A DNA stretch of 64,000 nucleotides, taken from Leucobacter tardus (lineage in GTDB: Bacteria > Actinomycetota > Actinomycetes > Actinomycetales > Microbacteriaceae). The stretch lies in NCBI RefSeq assembly GCF_017583045.1, contig NZ_JAGFBF010000001.1:124001-188000 (forward strand), read 5' to 3'. A program made the translations under genes and the position numbers. Numbering within the stretch: the stretch's first letter is position 1; every line of letters starts with the position of its first letter. Of this stretch, positions 1 to 9,745 are shown piece after piece. A model generated the notes under the pieces. The model was not told the DNA's origin, did not search any database, and saw only the letters and a program-made list of their open reading frames with translations.

Positions 1-3000
1 GCGGGGCCCTGCGGGTCGGCCGACTTCTCCAGAACGATACCGGGCGCCGGGTCCAGCGGAATCTCGTGCTCCACCGGCGGCGTCACCACGTCGGGTCCGT
101 CGGGCGGGGTGCCCTCGGCGGTCGCCGTGTTGACCACCGCCCCGGCGTCCACGTCGGCCTGCGTCAGCGTGTACGTCGCGCTCGCCGTCACCTGCTCGCC
201 CGGGACGAGCACTCCCGCGGCTCCCGGCCACGAGTAGGTCAGATCCGAGAGGCCGGGCAGGGGATCCAGGATCACCACGTCGCTGAGCGTCACGTTTCCG
301 GTGTTCTCGGCGGTGAAGGCGTACGTCACCGTTTCACCCGCGGCGGCCGCTCCATCGAGCGCTCCGGTCTTCGAGATCACCAGGTTCGGTGCGGCCGCAA
401 CCGGCTCCGTGTGCGTATCCGAATCCGTCACCGGGTCGCCGGTGGGCGGCACGCCCTCCGCCGTCGCGGTGTTCACGACGGTCCCCGCGTCGACATCGCT
501 CTGCGTGAGCGTGTACGTCGCGGTCGCGGTCACCGAGTCGCCCGGCGCCAGCACCCCGGCATCTCCCGGCCAGGTGTAGACGAGATCGGACAGGCCCGGG
601 AGGGGATCGGCGATCACCACGTCGTTCAGGGTCACGTTGCCGGTGTTCGTCGCGACGAACGAGTACTCGATGACCGATCCTGCAGCGTCGGCGCCGGTGA
701 GCTCGCCGGACTTCACCAGCTGGATCGCCGGTCCTTGAACCAGGGGAACGGTTTCCGGATCCTCGTTATTCACGGGATCGCTCGACACAAACGGCGCATC
801 CGGGTCGTCGGGGTTCACGACGGCGGGGGGCGTACCCGTCGCGGTGACGAGGTTCACGAGCGCACCCGCATCCACATCGGCTTGCGTCAACGTGTACGTC
901 GCCGTTGCCGTGACGTCCTCGCCGGGAGCAAGCACACCCGTCTCGCCCGGCCACTCGCCGTACGTGATGTCCGACAGCCCGGGCAGGTCGTCGCCCAGAC
1001 TCACACCCGACAGGGTGACGTTGCCCGTGTTGGTCACGAGGAACGTGTAGTCCACCAACTCACCGGCGGCCGACGTGCCCGCCAGAGCGCCTGTTTTCAC
1101 AACGTCGATCGACGGGTTGAACGCGATCGGGGTGACCTCGCGGTCGTCATCCTCGGGGTTCGGGGGCTGCACCGGGTTCTCGGGATCCTCCGGGTTGTAG
1201 GTCTCGGGCGGCGTTCCCGTCGTGACGGCGGTGTTCGCGACCCATCCGGCATCGATATGCGCCTGCGTCAGTGTCAGCGTCGCCGTCGCGGTGACGTCCT
1301 CGCCAGGAGCGAGCACGCCGGCTTCGCCGGGCCAGGTGAAGACCAGGTCCGTGAGACCGTCCATCGGATCGATGATCGCGACATCCGTGAGCGTCACGTT
1401 GCCGGTGTTGGTCGCGGTGAAGGTGTAGTCGACCGTCGAACCGACCTCGGCGAACTCGCCCGCGGCGACGTTCAACGCACTCGACTTCATCAGCTCGATA
1501 CCCGGCGTCGACGGCAACGGCGTCTCCTCCTCCGTCGGCGGCGAGACCACCGGATCCTGAGGCTCGGGGTTCTCCGGATCGTCCGGGTTCGTGACCGGCG
1601 GCGGAGTGCCCTCCGCGGTCGCCGTGTTGATGACGACCCCGGCGTCGACGTCGTCCTGCGTCAGCGTGTACGACGCGGTTGCCGTGACCTGCTCACCCGG
1701 AGCCAGGACACCGGTCTCCCCCGGCCACAGGTAGTCGAGCTCCGACAGGCCCGGAAGCGGGTCGACGATCACGACATCCGTGAGCGTCACGTTGCCCGTG
1801 TTCTCTGCGGAGAACGTGTACGTCACCGTCTCGCCGACAGTGGCCGCACCATCGAGATCGCTCGACTTCGTCACGACCAGCGACGGATCGGGATCGATGG
1901 GTTCCACGTGCCGGTCATCGTCCCGCACCGGATCCTGCGGAGTCGGGTTCTCCGGGTCCTCCGGATCGAACGCCGGCGGCGGCGTGCCCTCGGCCGTCGC
2001 CGTGTTGTCGACCCAACCGCGGTCGACATCGGCCTGGGTGAGGGTGTAGTCAGCAGTCACGCGAACCGAGTTCCCCGGCTCGAGCGTGCCGGCGACCGCC
2101 GCATCGCTCCCATCCCAGTCGAAGGTGTACTCCGCGTCGTCCCCGAGCATGGCGTCCGCGATGCTCAAGTCCGAGAGCGACGTGGTGCCGGTGTTCGCGA
2201 GGAGGAACTCGTAGGTGATCGTCTCACCGGCAGCGGTGAAGCGCTGTTCCCCCTGCACCTGCTTGGTGAGTGCGATCTGCGGGTTCCGCTCGATCACGAC
2301 CGTTTCCGGATCCTCATCGGTCACCGGCGTCGCCGGCGTTCCGGGGCCGTCGGGATCGGTGGGATCCGCGACGTTCGGGGGCGTGCCGACGGTACCGCCG
2401 ATGTTCACGACGGCTCCGGCGTCCACGTCGGCCTGCGTGAGCACGTACGTGCCGGTGAGGGTCACCGTCTCGCCCGGAGCGAGCACCCCCTCAGCGGTCG
2501 CGTTCGACCGGTCGAGCGTCACGTCGGTCAGACCGGGCAGGCCGTCGCTGATCGACACGTCGGTCAGCGAGACGTTGCCGGTGTTCGTGGCCACCAGCGT
2601 GTACTCGATGCTGTCGCCCGCGACGGGTCGCTCGTCTGCCGAGATCATCTGCCCCGATTTCTCGAGCGAGATCTCCGCATTCGCGACGATCGGGGTCACC
2701 ACCGTGGAATCATCGGTGACCGGATCCTGAGGGGTCGGCGTCTCGGGGTCCTCCGGATTGAACACGGCAGGCGGCGTGCCCGCCGCCGTCGCGGTGTTCG
2801 CCACGAGGCCGCGATCGATGTGCGCCTGGGTCAGCGTGAGCGTTCCCGTCGCCGTCACGGTCTCACCGGGCGCGAGCGTACCCGTGCCGGTGGCCATCGA
2901 CCAGTCGTATGTCAGGTCGGTGAGCCCGGCGAGCGGGTCCGTGATGACGACGTCAGAGAGGACGACGTTGCCGGTGTTGGTCGCGGTGAAACGGTAGTCG

Positions 3001-3080
3001 ATCCTGTCGCCGACCTGAGCCGATGGTCCGGCGAGATTCAGGTCGCCGTCCTTGACGAGTTCGATCCGCGGGTCGTTGAC
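1..3080 (-). repeat. Tandem array of eight DUF7507-like coding repeats
   Basis: The conserved LTQADVD segment recurs at about 2812, 2420, 2021, 1642, 1250, 868, 488 and 145, giving periods of roughly 343 to 399 bases (114-133 codons). Units share the GLSDLxYxWPGExGVLAPGE core but differ in the proline-rich linkers (for example [14 protein letters not shown]). The array is diverged rather than recently amplified, except that the units near the left edge are closer to one another. Confidence 0.85.
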
Positions 3081-5558
3081 GGTGTGCTCGGTCGTCGGGG
3101 GCTCGGGCACGATGGGGTCGCCGCCGCCCGGAGGCGTCGCGGTCCCCGTCGCCGTGTTGGTGAACGTCGCCGCCTGCGCGTCGGCATTGATCTGCACCGT
3201 GTAGGTGATGACGACCTGCTCACCCGCCGCGAGGTCGCCGGACCAGGTCGCGATGCCGTCCGCGAACGTGAGTCCGGGCACCTCGGAGCCGTCGATCGTA
3301 GCGATCGGTGCGGCGGTGAGCTCGGCGTGCTCGAGCACGTCGGAGAGGTCGTCCGCGACGGTGACGTCGGTGAGCGGTGTCGCTCCGGAGTTGTGACCGG
3401 TCACGGTGTAGGTGACCTCTGAGCCCGCGTTGACTCCCTCGCCGCTCGGCGGGTTCGCCGTCTTGGTGAGCGCAAAGCCGGGCTCGTTCACGGGGTTCGA
3501 CACCTCGGGCTCAGGCGGGGTGATGGTGCCGCCGCCCGGGGGCGTGGCTGCACCGCTGACACTGTTCGCGAGCGTCGTCCCTGCGGCTTCGGCACCGACC
3601 GTGACCGAGAAGGTCAGGGTGAGCGTCTCGCCGGCGGCAAGGTCGCCGGTCCACGAGAGCACGTCATCGGCGAGCTCCGCAGCGGGATCCGCGGGCGACC
3701 CGTTGATCTCGGCGCGCACGCTCTCGGTATCGAGGGTGCTGTGCGCGAGCAGCTCGGCGAGGTCATCGGTGACGACGACGTCCGTCAGCGCAGTCTGACC
3801 GGTGTTGCTGGCGGTGATCGTGTAGTCCAGCTCGTCGCCGGCGTTGACGGCGGTGCCGCTGCCGGGTGAGACGGACTTCTCGAGCGCGAAGCCGGGCTCG
3901 TTCACCGGGTGCGTGGTGGTGACCTGCGGGGGATCGGTCGGCGGCGTGCCGCCGCCCGGAGGCGTGGCGGTCGCGTTCGCCGCGTTGGTGAGGGTGTCGC
4001 CCGCGGCATCGTCGTTCACGGTCACGGTGTACGTCACAGTGACCGCCTCACCGACGCCCAGGTTGCCGCCCCAGGTGAGCACGTTGCTCGACGCATCGAG
4101 TTCAGGAGCAGCGGCGGCAGTGGTCGTACCGTTGATATCGGTCACGCTCGCCGTGAACCCGTCCTCGGTGACGGCGGCGTACGCGAGCACATCGGTCAGG
4201 TCATCGGTGACCGTGACCTGCATCGGCACCTCACCGTCGTTCGTCGCGGTGACGGAGTAGGTGATCTGGTCTCCGGCGTCGACCGCGGAGCCCGAAGCGG
4301 GATCGGAGGTCTTCGTCAGCGTGAGCCCGCGCTCGAGAGCGGTGTTGGTGGCGGTGCAGATCATGCTCGACCCGCGAAGATTGTCCGGTTGCACGACCGA
4401 CCAGGTGGGCCCGTCGCCGGCAGTGTTCACCGGCGCGTTGCTGTTCGCCGCATCGACGCAGTTCATCTGCGAGGTGTAATAGTCGAGATTCGCAGTTCCC
4501 GCAGCGGACTCGGTCAGCGTGAGCGTCTCACCGTTACCGGTGACGTAGGGGCCGGCGTTCGACGCCTGAACGCCCGGCGCGCCGCCGCTCGTCTGAGCCT
4601 GGCCGAGCTGGACGGGTCCCGATGCGCGACCGGGGGCCGTGACGGCGAGCCCGAACTGGTCGGACGGACCGAACCGGTCCGGCTGGATGTCTTTGACGAA
4701 CTGCACCGTGTTCGGGTAGGCGCAGCTCGCGAGATCGGTGAAGCCGGACCCCGAATTCGGGTTCGGGTACTGCCCTTCAATGGCACCCGACACCAGGTCG
4801 ATCTCGAAGAGCGTCGTGCTCGTGGAGACGTAGATGTTTCCGAAGTTGCCGAACGCGATACCGTTGCCCTCCGACCCTGCGGGCAGCTGGGCGATGGGCG
4901 CACCCAGCGGCAGGGAGACGTTGCCGGGAGCCGTCGGAACATCCGCCTGCACGGCGTACACGTTGCGGTTCGCGACGAGGATCAGCTGCCCATCCGCGGT
5001 GAAGGCGAAGTCGCCGTTCTGGTTGCCGATGCCCGGAATGCTGCCGACCTGGTACGCGGTCTGCGTCACGGGATTGTAGACGCCGAGGTAGGCGGGCGAA
5101 CCGGCGCCGCCGTAGTAGTAGAGCCCGTCGACGGGGTTCACCGCACCGCGAATGATGGTGGCGGGAGCGTTCGGGTCTCCGAGGTTCTTCGTCTGGGTCT
5201 GCTCGGTCAGCCGATTGTGAATGGCGAGCTGCTTCGTCGAGCCCGCGGCACCCCCGTTGGCAACGGTGTAGAGCAATTGGCCGTCACCGGAGATGCCCAG
5301 CGCGTTGTTCTGCTGCGCGGACACGCTGAACTGGCTGGTCGGTGCGAAGGATCCGGCGACATCGAACTCGAGCACCTGCCCGCTCTGGTTCTGCGCGTAG
5401 ATGCCGCTGCCGTCGCAGAACACCGGCGGGGCCGCTTGCGCGGGCGGCGCGGCTGCGGTGCCCCCGACTACGACGAGGCCACTCGCCACAACTGCGGCGG
5501 CGGCAAAGCCACCGATGAACTTCCTCACGGCACGGAGCCGTGCAGAACTCTTGAACAT
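1..5558 (-). CDS. Giant secreted repeat protein (DUF6923-like head, DUF11 and DUF7507-like repeats), C-terminus outside window
   Basis: Open from ATG at 5558 to the window edge, so at least 1852 residues; the C-terminal end and any cell-wall anchor are not visible. An in-frame TGA lies just upstream, so 5558 is the first possible ATG. Residues 1-43 form a signal peptide ([14 protein letters not shown], hydrophobic core, AQA cleavage). Residues 45 to about 260 look like a YncE/DUF6923-type beta-propeller of the kind found at the head of actinobacterial adhesins. After a linker come three DUF11-type beta-sandwich repeats (about 4320 down to 3100). Then come eight DUF7507-like repeats with the signature [19 protein letters not shown], [19 protein letters not shown]. 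Role inferred: extracellular stalk or adhesin. The family call is strong; the ligand is unknown. Confidence 0.85.
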   Translation of the reverse strand, partial: MFKSSARLRAVRKFIGGFAAAAVVASGLVVVGGTAAAPPAQAAPPVFCDGSGIYAQNQSGQVLEFDVAGSFAPTSQFSVSAQQNNALGISGDGQLLYTVANGGAAGSTKQLAIHNRLTEQTQTKNLGDPNAPATIIRGAVNPVDGLYYYGGAGSPAYLGVYNPVTQTAYQVGSIPGIGNQNGDFAFTADGQLILVANRNVYAVQADVPTAPGNVSLPLGAPIAQLPAGSEGNGIAFGNFGNIYVSTSTTLFEIDLVSGAIEGQYPNPNSGSGFTDLASCAYPNTVQFVKDIQPDRFGPSDQFGLAVTAPGRASGPVQLGQAQTSGGAPGVQASNAGPYVTGNGETLTLTESAAGTANLDYYTSQMNCVDAANSNAPVNTAGDGPTWSVVQPDNLRGSSMICTATNTALERGLTLTKTSDPASGSAVDAGDQITYSVTATNDGEVPMQVTVTDDLTDVLAYAAVTEDGFTASVTDINGTTTAAAAPELDASSNVLTWGGNLGVGEAVTVTYTVTVNDDAAGDTLTNAANATATPPGGGTPPTDPPQVTTTHPVNEPGFALEKSVSPGSGTAVNAGDELDYTITASNTGQTALTDVVVTDDLAELLAHSTLDTESVRAEINGSPADPAAELADDVLSWTGDLAAGETLTLTFSVTVGAEAAGTTLANSVSGAATPPGGGTITPPEPEVSNPVNEPGFALTKTANPPSGEGVNAGSEVTYTVTGHNSGATPLTDVTVADDLSDVLEHAELTAAPIATIDGSEVPGLTFADGIATWSGDLAAGEQVVITYTVQINADAQAATFTNTATGTATPPGGGDPIVPEPPTTEHTVNDPRIELVKDGDLNLAGPSAQVGDRIDYRFTATNTGNVVLSDVVITDPLAGLTDLTYDWSMATGTGTLAPGETVTATGTLTLTQAHIDRGLVANTATAAGTPPAVFNPEDPETPTPQDPVTDDSTVVTPIVANAEISLEKSGQMISADERPVAGDSIEYTLVATNTGNVSLTDVSISDGLPGLTDVTLDRSNATAEGVLAPGETVTLTGTYVLTQADVDAGAVVNIGGTVGTPPNVADPTDPDGPGTPATPVTDEDPETVVIERNPQIALTKQVQGEQRFTAAGETITYEFLLANTGTTSLSDLSIADAMLGDDAEYTFDWDGSDAAVAGTLEPGNSVRVTADYTLTQADVDRGWVDNTATAEGTPPPAFDPEDPENPTPQDPVRDDDRHVEPIDPDPSLVVTKSSDLDGAATVGETVTYTFSAENTGNVTLTDVVIVDPLPGLSELDYLWPGETGVLAPGEQVTATASYTLTQDDVDAGVVINTATAEGTPPPVTNPDDPENPEPQDPVVSPPTEEETPLPSTPGIELMKSSALNVAAGEFAEVGSTVDYTFTATNTGNVTLTDVAIIDPMDGLTDLVFTWPGEAGVLAPGEDVTATATLTLTQAHIDAGWVANTAVTTGTPPETYNPEDPENPVQPPNPEDDDREVTPIAFNPSIDVVKTGALAGTSAAGELVDYTFLVTNTGNVTLSGVSLGDDLPGLSDITYGEWPGETGVLAPGEDVTATATYTLTQADVDAGALVNLVTATGTPPAVVNPDDPDAPFVSSDPVNNEDPETVPLVQGPAIQLVKSGELTGADAAGSVIEYSFVATNTGNVTLNDVVIADPLPGLSDLVYTWPGDAGVLAPGDSVTATATYTLTQSDVDAGTVVNTATAEGVPPTGDPVTDSDTHTEPVAAAPNLVISKTGALDGAAAAGETVTYAFTAENTGNVTLSDVVILDPLPGLSDLTYSWPGAAGVLVPGEQVTASATYTLTQADVDAGAVVNTATAEGTPPDGPDVVTPPVEHEIPLDPAPGIVLEKSADPQGP

Positions 5559-5880
5559 GCATCCCCATCACGAACTGGAGACGCACGGGCACCACCAGCT
5601 TCACTCACTGCGAAACGTGCCCATCAGTCCGATGGGCGCTTCCACAGTAGGGAGAGCGAACACCCGCCACGCCGCGAAACTGCGTCGCGAACGGTGACGT
5701 TATCAGATAGTTACGATAACCATAAGCATTGAATATTATTTGCGTAACGTTCCCTCTCAACCGCGTCATATCTCCCGTGTGCGCATGTCGTCAAAGGGGC
5801 ATTTCTTCGAGCAGGAGATCTTGACGGTGAGCGCATCGCGCAGGGATCAGACCCGACCGGTCTTCGCGCGCTCGCGGCGA
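5559..5880. promoter_or_regulatory. Intergenic region upstream of the giant repeat protein, with an AT-rich island
   Basis: These 322 bases carry no convincing gene. Around 5699-5750 the sequence is strikingly AT-rich for this genome. It contains an inverted repeat GTTATC (5699-5704) / GATAAC (5715-5720) and a stretch AATATTATTT. The region lies 140-190 bases upstream of the ATG at 5558 and is the likely promoter and control region of the repeat-protein gene. I cannot assign -35 and -10 boxes with certainty. Confidence 0.45.
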
Positions 5881-6534
5881 TCAGGTGCCGCACATCGGAC
5901 GCAGCTGCAGCGCTCCGAGCCCGTTCGTCGTCGGAATCCGGGTGCGCGCATCGCAGCTCGTCCCGAACGGCGCGACGAGCACGTGGTCACCGCGCGCCTG
6001 CATGCCCCCGTACTCCGCCTTCGTCAGAGGCGCGTTCGCGGGGAGCACGATGATCTCGCCGAGCGAGGTGATACTCAGTCCGAAGCCATGGGTATTGAAG
6101 CGTTCCGGTGCGGTCGCAGAGCCGCCGGTGACGGGCTTCTCCGGATCGAGCACGTCGACCATCATGCAGGCGAACACGTCCGAGTCCGAGGTCGCGCCGA
6201 ACCCGCCGTGCTGCTCCCCCACCCACACGGTGATCTCGTCATCCCCATAGATCGGACGCACCTCCTGGTCGCACTCCATCGACAGCGCGTAGGCCGGGTG
6301 ACTGAAGTCGTCCGCGTTCTGGACGGACGGCGGCAACATGGCCGGAAGGTCTCGTGTCAGCGGCGACGACGGCCCCGTGAGCACCACGGCGCCCACGGCG
6401 AACGCGATCGCGACGGCGATCGCCACCCCCATCGCGACGGCCGGAGCGATTGAGCGGCGGACGCCCGTCGTCTCGGGGGCCACCTCTTTCGGCACCGCTG
6501 CTTCGAGTGATCCGTACGCTTCGTGCTCGGTCAT
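5881..6534 (-). CDS. Hypothetical membrane-anchored protein
   Basis: 217 residues. Start chosen at ATG 6534 because AGGGGG sits a few bases upstream; a TTG five codons earlier is also open. Residues about 25-50 form one transmembrane segment (AVAMGVAIAVAIAFAVGAVV), leaving a largely extracytoplasmic domain. That domain has a few cysteines (MECDQE, FACMMV, TSCDART, RPMCGT) that could form disulfides. No family recognised. It follows the response regulator on the same strand after 101 bases, so co-transcription with the two-component genes is possible but not shown. Confidence 0.7.
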   Translation of the reverse strand: MTEHEAYGSLEAAVPKEVAPETTGVRRSIAPAVAMGVAIAVAIAFAVGAVVLTGPSSPLTRDLPAMLPPSVQNADDFSHPAYALSMECDQEVRPIYGDDEITVWVGEQHGGFGATSDSDVFACMMVDVLDPEKPVTGGSATAPERFNTHGFGLSITSLGEIIVLPANAPLTKAEYGGMQARGDHVLVAPFGTSCDARTRIPTTNGLGALQLRPMCGT

Positions 6535-6635
6535 CGCGCCCCCTATCAACGATACGTGTCGATAATCAGACGATCAGTTCACTGGCCTCGGAGCAAGCAT
6601 CGATTCGATCTCGGCCCGACCGACGGCCCGGACCG

Positions 6636-7241
6636 CTACAGCCAGTCCCGCTCCCGCGCCGTGCGCGCGGCCTCGTGCCGCGTCCGACTTCCCGTCTTCT
6701 GAATCGCGTTCGACAGGTAGTTCCGCACCGTCCCCTCGGCGAGGTGCAGCGTCGCCGCGATCTCGCTCACCGAATACCCGTCGACCGCGACCCGCAGCAC
6801 ATCGATCTCGCGCTCGGTGAGCGGGCAGTCGTCGATGAGCGCCTGCGCCGAGACGTTCGGATCGATGTACCGGCCACCGGCAGCCACATCGGTCACCGCC
6901 GAGGCGATGAGTTTCGGATCGGCGTCCTTGCCGACGAACCCGCGAACGCCGACCCGGAGCGCGCTCCGCAGGGTTCCCGGCCGCGCGTGCCGGGTGAGAA
7001 TCACGACCGCGCGAGTCTGGTCGTCGGCGAGCAGCTTCGTGGCGACGTCGACGCCCGAGAGACCGGGCATCTCCAGATCGAGCACCGCGACATCAGGGCG
7101 CAGCTCCTCATAGCGCGCGAGCGCGTCGACCCCGTTGTCCGCCTCGGCCACGACCTCGATGTCCGCCTCGAGCGGCAACAGGGTGGCGAGCGCGGAGCGG
7201 ATGAGACCCTCATCGTCTGCGAGGAGCACGGATACCGTCAC
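6636..7241 (-). CDS. NarL/LuxR-family two-component response regulator
   Basis: 201 residues, the usual size for the NarL/DesR group. The receiver domain spans about residues 3-120, with acidic pocket DD (9-10), phospho-acceptor Asp55 in VAVLDLEMPG, and the switch lysine in FVGKDA. A LuxR-type helix-turn-helix follows (LTEREIDVL through SEIAATLHLAEGTVRNYLS). Its ATG overlaps the stop of the histidine kinase gene by four bases, so the two are translationally coupled. It should bind DNA once phosphorylated; the palindrome at 8523-8537 is a candidate target. Confidence 0.92.
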   Translation of the reverse strand: MTVSVLLADDEGLIRSALATLLPLEADIEVVAEADNGVDALARYEELRPDVAVLDLEMPGLSGVDVATKLLADDQTRAVVILTRHARPGTLRSALRVGVRGFVGKDADPKLIASAVTDVAAGGRYIDPNVSAQALIDDCPLTEREIDVLRVAVDGYSVSEIAATLHLAEGTVRNYLSNAIQKTGSRTRHEAARTARERDWL

Positions 7242-8437
7242 AACGTTGCCTTTCGGGTGGACTCGTGAGAAGTGGACGCATCGGCGAAGGGATCAGGCGA
7301 CTCGTCCCCGGCCGCCCCGACGGCCCGAACGATGAACCATCCGTCCGCGACGCTGGCCTCGAGGGTGCCGCCGCGATCGGCGATCCGCTCAGCCAGTCGC
7401 GCGAGTCCGCGCTGCGGGCGGAGCGTGTCGGGCACGCCGTCGTTCCGGATCTCGATCGACCGCGGCCTGACGCGCACCTCGACCCTCTCGGCGTGCGCGT
7501 GGCGCAGGATGTTCGTGGTCGCCTCGCGCAGCACGAGCGCCGCGTCGGCTTCCCAGTCGGCGTGCGCCGCATCGGCGCCGGTGACGGTCGCCGCGATGCC
7601 CGACGCCTCGAACAGACCGACGGCGCTGCCGGCCTCGTTCGCGAGCGAGAGCCGCTGTGTCGCATTGACGAGCTGCCGGCCCTGATCGATACTCTCGGCG
7701 ATGAGGGACTGGATCGCCTCAAGCTCCTCGGCGGCGCGTGCCGGATCCGACTCTCGCACGCGCGCCGCCACCGCGGCTTTCAGCTTGATGACGTGCAGCG
7801 TGTGACCCTGAATATCGTGGAGGTCGGCGGCGATCCGGTTCCGCTGCCGCAGCAGCGACGCCTCTTGCTCCGCGTCTTTCGCGCGCGTCAGCGCGCGAAT
7901 CAACCGGGTCTGCTCCCCGACGTCTCCGATCGACCACAACCACACCGCCGCGATCACCACCGATGTCAGGATCATCTGCATCGCGTACGGCCGATCCGAG
8001 AGCAGAGCGACGCACGACAGCCCCCCGATCGCACCGGTCGCGAAGATCATGAGCCGCTTGCGGAAGTGCGGTTGACTGGCGATCCAGATGCCGGCGACGG
8101 TGCCGGAGGCGATCGCGCCGAACGGGTTGTCCTGCAGGTACGACGCCGCCAGGAGCGTGACCACGGCCACGACCCCCGTCGCGATGAACAGGCCCCGAGC
8201 CGATCGACCGCGGATCCATCCGTCGAAGAGCACCGCGCTCAGCGCGAGCGACGGCAGCGCGATCAGCATGCCGACCACGCTGCGGCCCGCGAAGAAACTG
8301 GTGACCATCATCATTCCGAAGAGCACCAGGAATGAGACGCGGTGCCGGTGGATGAAGCTCTGCTCCGGATCCTCGACCTCGAGATCGTGCGGAGCGGCAT
8401 CCGAGACGCGCGGGCCGATCTGCACCTGCTCAGCCAT
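7238..8437 (-). CDS. DesK-like sensor histidine kinase (HisKA_3)
   Basis: 399 residues. Start is ATG 8437, preceded by GGGGAGGAC; a longer in-frame reading upstream lacks this. The N-terminal half has about five or six hydrophobic segments (residues 34-170) typical of DesK-type membrane sensors. The phosphorylated histidine is His207 in the motif RIAADLHDIQGHTL. The ATP-binding domain shows the N box LREATTNILRHAHAE but a rather degenerate glycine-rich region (QRGLARLAERIADRGG). It is first in the operon with the response regulator. The signal is unknown; the family often senses membrane state or envelope stress. Confidence 0.9.
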   Translation of the reverse strand: MAEQVQIGPRVSDAAPHDLEVEDPEQSFIHRHRVSFLVLFGMMMVTSFFAGRSVVGMLIALPSLALSAVLFDGWIRGRSARGLFIATGVVAVVTLLAASYLQDNPFGAIASGTVAGIWIASQPHFRKRLMIFATGAIGGLSCVALLSDRPYAMQMILTSVVIAAVWLWSIGDVGEQTRLIRALTRAKDAEQEASLLRQRNRIAADLHDIQGHTLHVIKLKAAVAARVRESDPARAAEELEAIQSLIAESIDQGRQLVNATQRLSLANEAGSAVGLFEASGIAATVTGADAAHADWEADAALVLREATTNILRHAHAERVEVRVRPRSIEIRNDGVPDTLRPQRGLARLAERIADRGGTLEASVADGWFIVRAVGAAGDESPDPFADASTSHESTRKATL

Positions 8438-8522
8438 GACGTCCTCCCCGGATCCGCGGCCCGCGCGACCCGACGGCGCGAGACCCACACCCAGTGTGGC
8501 CGAACAGGTCGCATCGGTGCCA

Positions 8523-8537
8523 GTGACACCGTGTCAC
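8523..8537. promoter_or_regulatory. Perfect palindrome in the divergent kinase/exporter spacer
   Basis: GTGACAC-C-GTGTCAC is a perfect 7-base inverted repeat with a single-base centre. It is followed at 8541-8548 by CACCGGTG and a third GTGACA half-site. It lies between the kinase start (8437) and the exporter start (8632), where an autoregulatory response-regulator site would be expected. Confidence 0.5.
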
Positions 8538-8631
8538 ACGCACCGGTGACAGGCGGCACTGGGGCGGCCTCGGAGCACCGGGCAGTGTGGATGATGACAC
8601 AGAGCAGGCAACCGGCAGAAAGGCTCGACCC

Positions 8632-9147
8632 ATGATCTTCGACTTCCTCGGCGACTTCCTCACGAATCTCGCCCAGTTCACCCAGGGACTGGACGCGTGG
8701 CTCCAGGGCTTCTTCGTCGTCCTGCTCGGAGCGATCCCCTTCGTCGAGTCCTACGGCGGCACCTTCGTCGGAATCGTCGCCGGTGTGCCGCCGGTCCTCG
8801 CCGTCATCGCCGCGATCGTCGGCAACGCGATCTGCACGTTCGCCCTCATGTTCGCCGCACTGAAGACGCGCAGCGCCGTACTCAGTCGCCGTGGAGGCGG
8901 TGCCGACACCGAACCTCGGATGTCGAAGCGCCGCGCCAAGGTCGCGAAGGCGCTCGACCAGTACGGCGTGCCGGGCGTCTGCTTCCTCGGGCCCCTGCTC
9001 GTCGCCAGCCAGATCACCGCACCCACGCTCATCGCCGTCGGCGCCCGGCCCGGCAAGGTCTTCCTCTTCCAGGGGCTCGCGATCATCGCGTGGGGTGTGC
9101 TCTTCGCGCTCCTCGGCAACCTCCTCCTGACGAACGTCGCCGGCTGA
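8632..9147 (+). CDS. Small multidrug export family membrane protein
   Basis: 171 residues, four or five hydrophobic segments. It resembles the Sm_multidrug_ex family (PF06695): a re-entrant or membrane segment GAIPFVESYGG, which is the family's recognisable motif, and a second half with YGVPGVCFLGPLLVAS. Start ATG 8632 is chosen because AAAGG lies about ten bases upstream and the hydrophobic protein begins there; a GTG 45 bases earlier would add a charged, unconserved leader. Transport activity is inferred from the family name, and the substrate is unknown. It is divergent from the two-component system and could be its target. Confidence 0.82.
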   Translation: MIFDFLGDFLTNLAQFTQGLDAWLQGFFVVLLGAIPFVESYGGTFVGIVAGVPPVLAVIAAIVGNAICTFALMFAALKTRSAVLSRRGGGADTEPRMSKRRAKVAKALDQYGVPGVCFLGPLLVASQITAPTLIAVGARPGKVFLFQGLAIIAWGVLFALLGNLLLTNVAG

Positions 9148-9169
9148 GGACGTCGGGTAGGCTGCGAGG

Positions 9170-9640
9170 GTGACCCGGATCCTGTTCTTCGAGCCCCGAA
9201 TCGCGGGCAACACCGGCAACACGATCCGGCTCGCCGCCGGCACGGGAGCCGAGCTCCACATCGTGAATCCGCTCTTCGACTTCGAGGACACGAAGTTGCG
9301 TCGGGCTGGGCTCGACTATCACGATCTCGCAGTCGTGCATCTGCACGACTCGTTCGAGGCCGCACTCGAAGCGCTGCTCCCCGCCCGCATCTTCGCCTAC
9401 ACGGCGCACACGGAGCGGTTCTACACCGATATCGCCTACCGCGACGACGACGTGCTCATGTTCGGGCCCGAGCCGACGGGGCTGCCCGACGAGGTCCTCT
9501 TCCACGAGTCGGTGACCGATCGACTGCGCATTCCGATGCTCGACGGTCGCCGTTCGATGAACCTCGCGAACTGCGCCGCGATCGCCACGTACGAAGCCTG
9601 GCGGCAGCAGGGGTTTCCGGGCGACGCGACCCTCGCGTGA
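9170..9640 (+). CDS. trmL: tRNA (cytidine(34)-2'-O)-methyltransferase TrmL
   Basis: 156 residues with a GTG start, the normal length for TrmL/YibK. This SPOUT-fold enzyme methylates the wobble-base ribose of tRNA-Leu isoacceptors using S-adenosylmethionine. Motifs visible: EPRIAGNTGNTIRLAAGTG near the N-terminus (motif 1), LMFGPEPTGLP (motif 2) and RIPMLDGRRSMNLANCAAI (motif 3), which forms the trefoil knot and cofactor pocket. It begins 22 bases after the membrane exporter gene and may be read from the same transcript, although the functions are unrelated. Confidence 0.92.
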   Translation: MTRILFFEPRIAGNTGNTIRLAAGTGAELHIVNPLFDFEDTKLRRAGLDYHDLAVVHLHDSFEAALEALLPARIFAYTAHTERFYTDIAYRDDDVLMFGPEPTGLPDEVLFHESVTDRLRIPMLDGRRSMNLANCAAIATYEAWRQQGFPGDATLA

Positions 9641-9745
9641 CGGACCCGAGGATTCTGCCGACGCACCACGGGTGATGCGTGCACCGACGCATGGTTCCTG
9701 ACAAGATGGTGTGAACATGTATCAAGCCACATGCGGGAGGTCAAC

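Noticed and set aside
66-3422. Long arginine-rich open frame on the plus strand, about 1118 codons
   Set aside because: It is the opposite-strand shadow of the repeat-protein gene. The minus-strand frame has a signal peptide and clear DUF7507-like repeats, and GC-rich codons leave few stops on the other strand.
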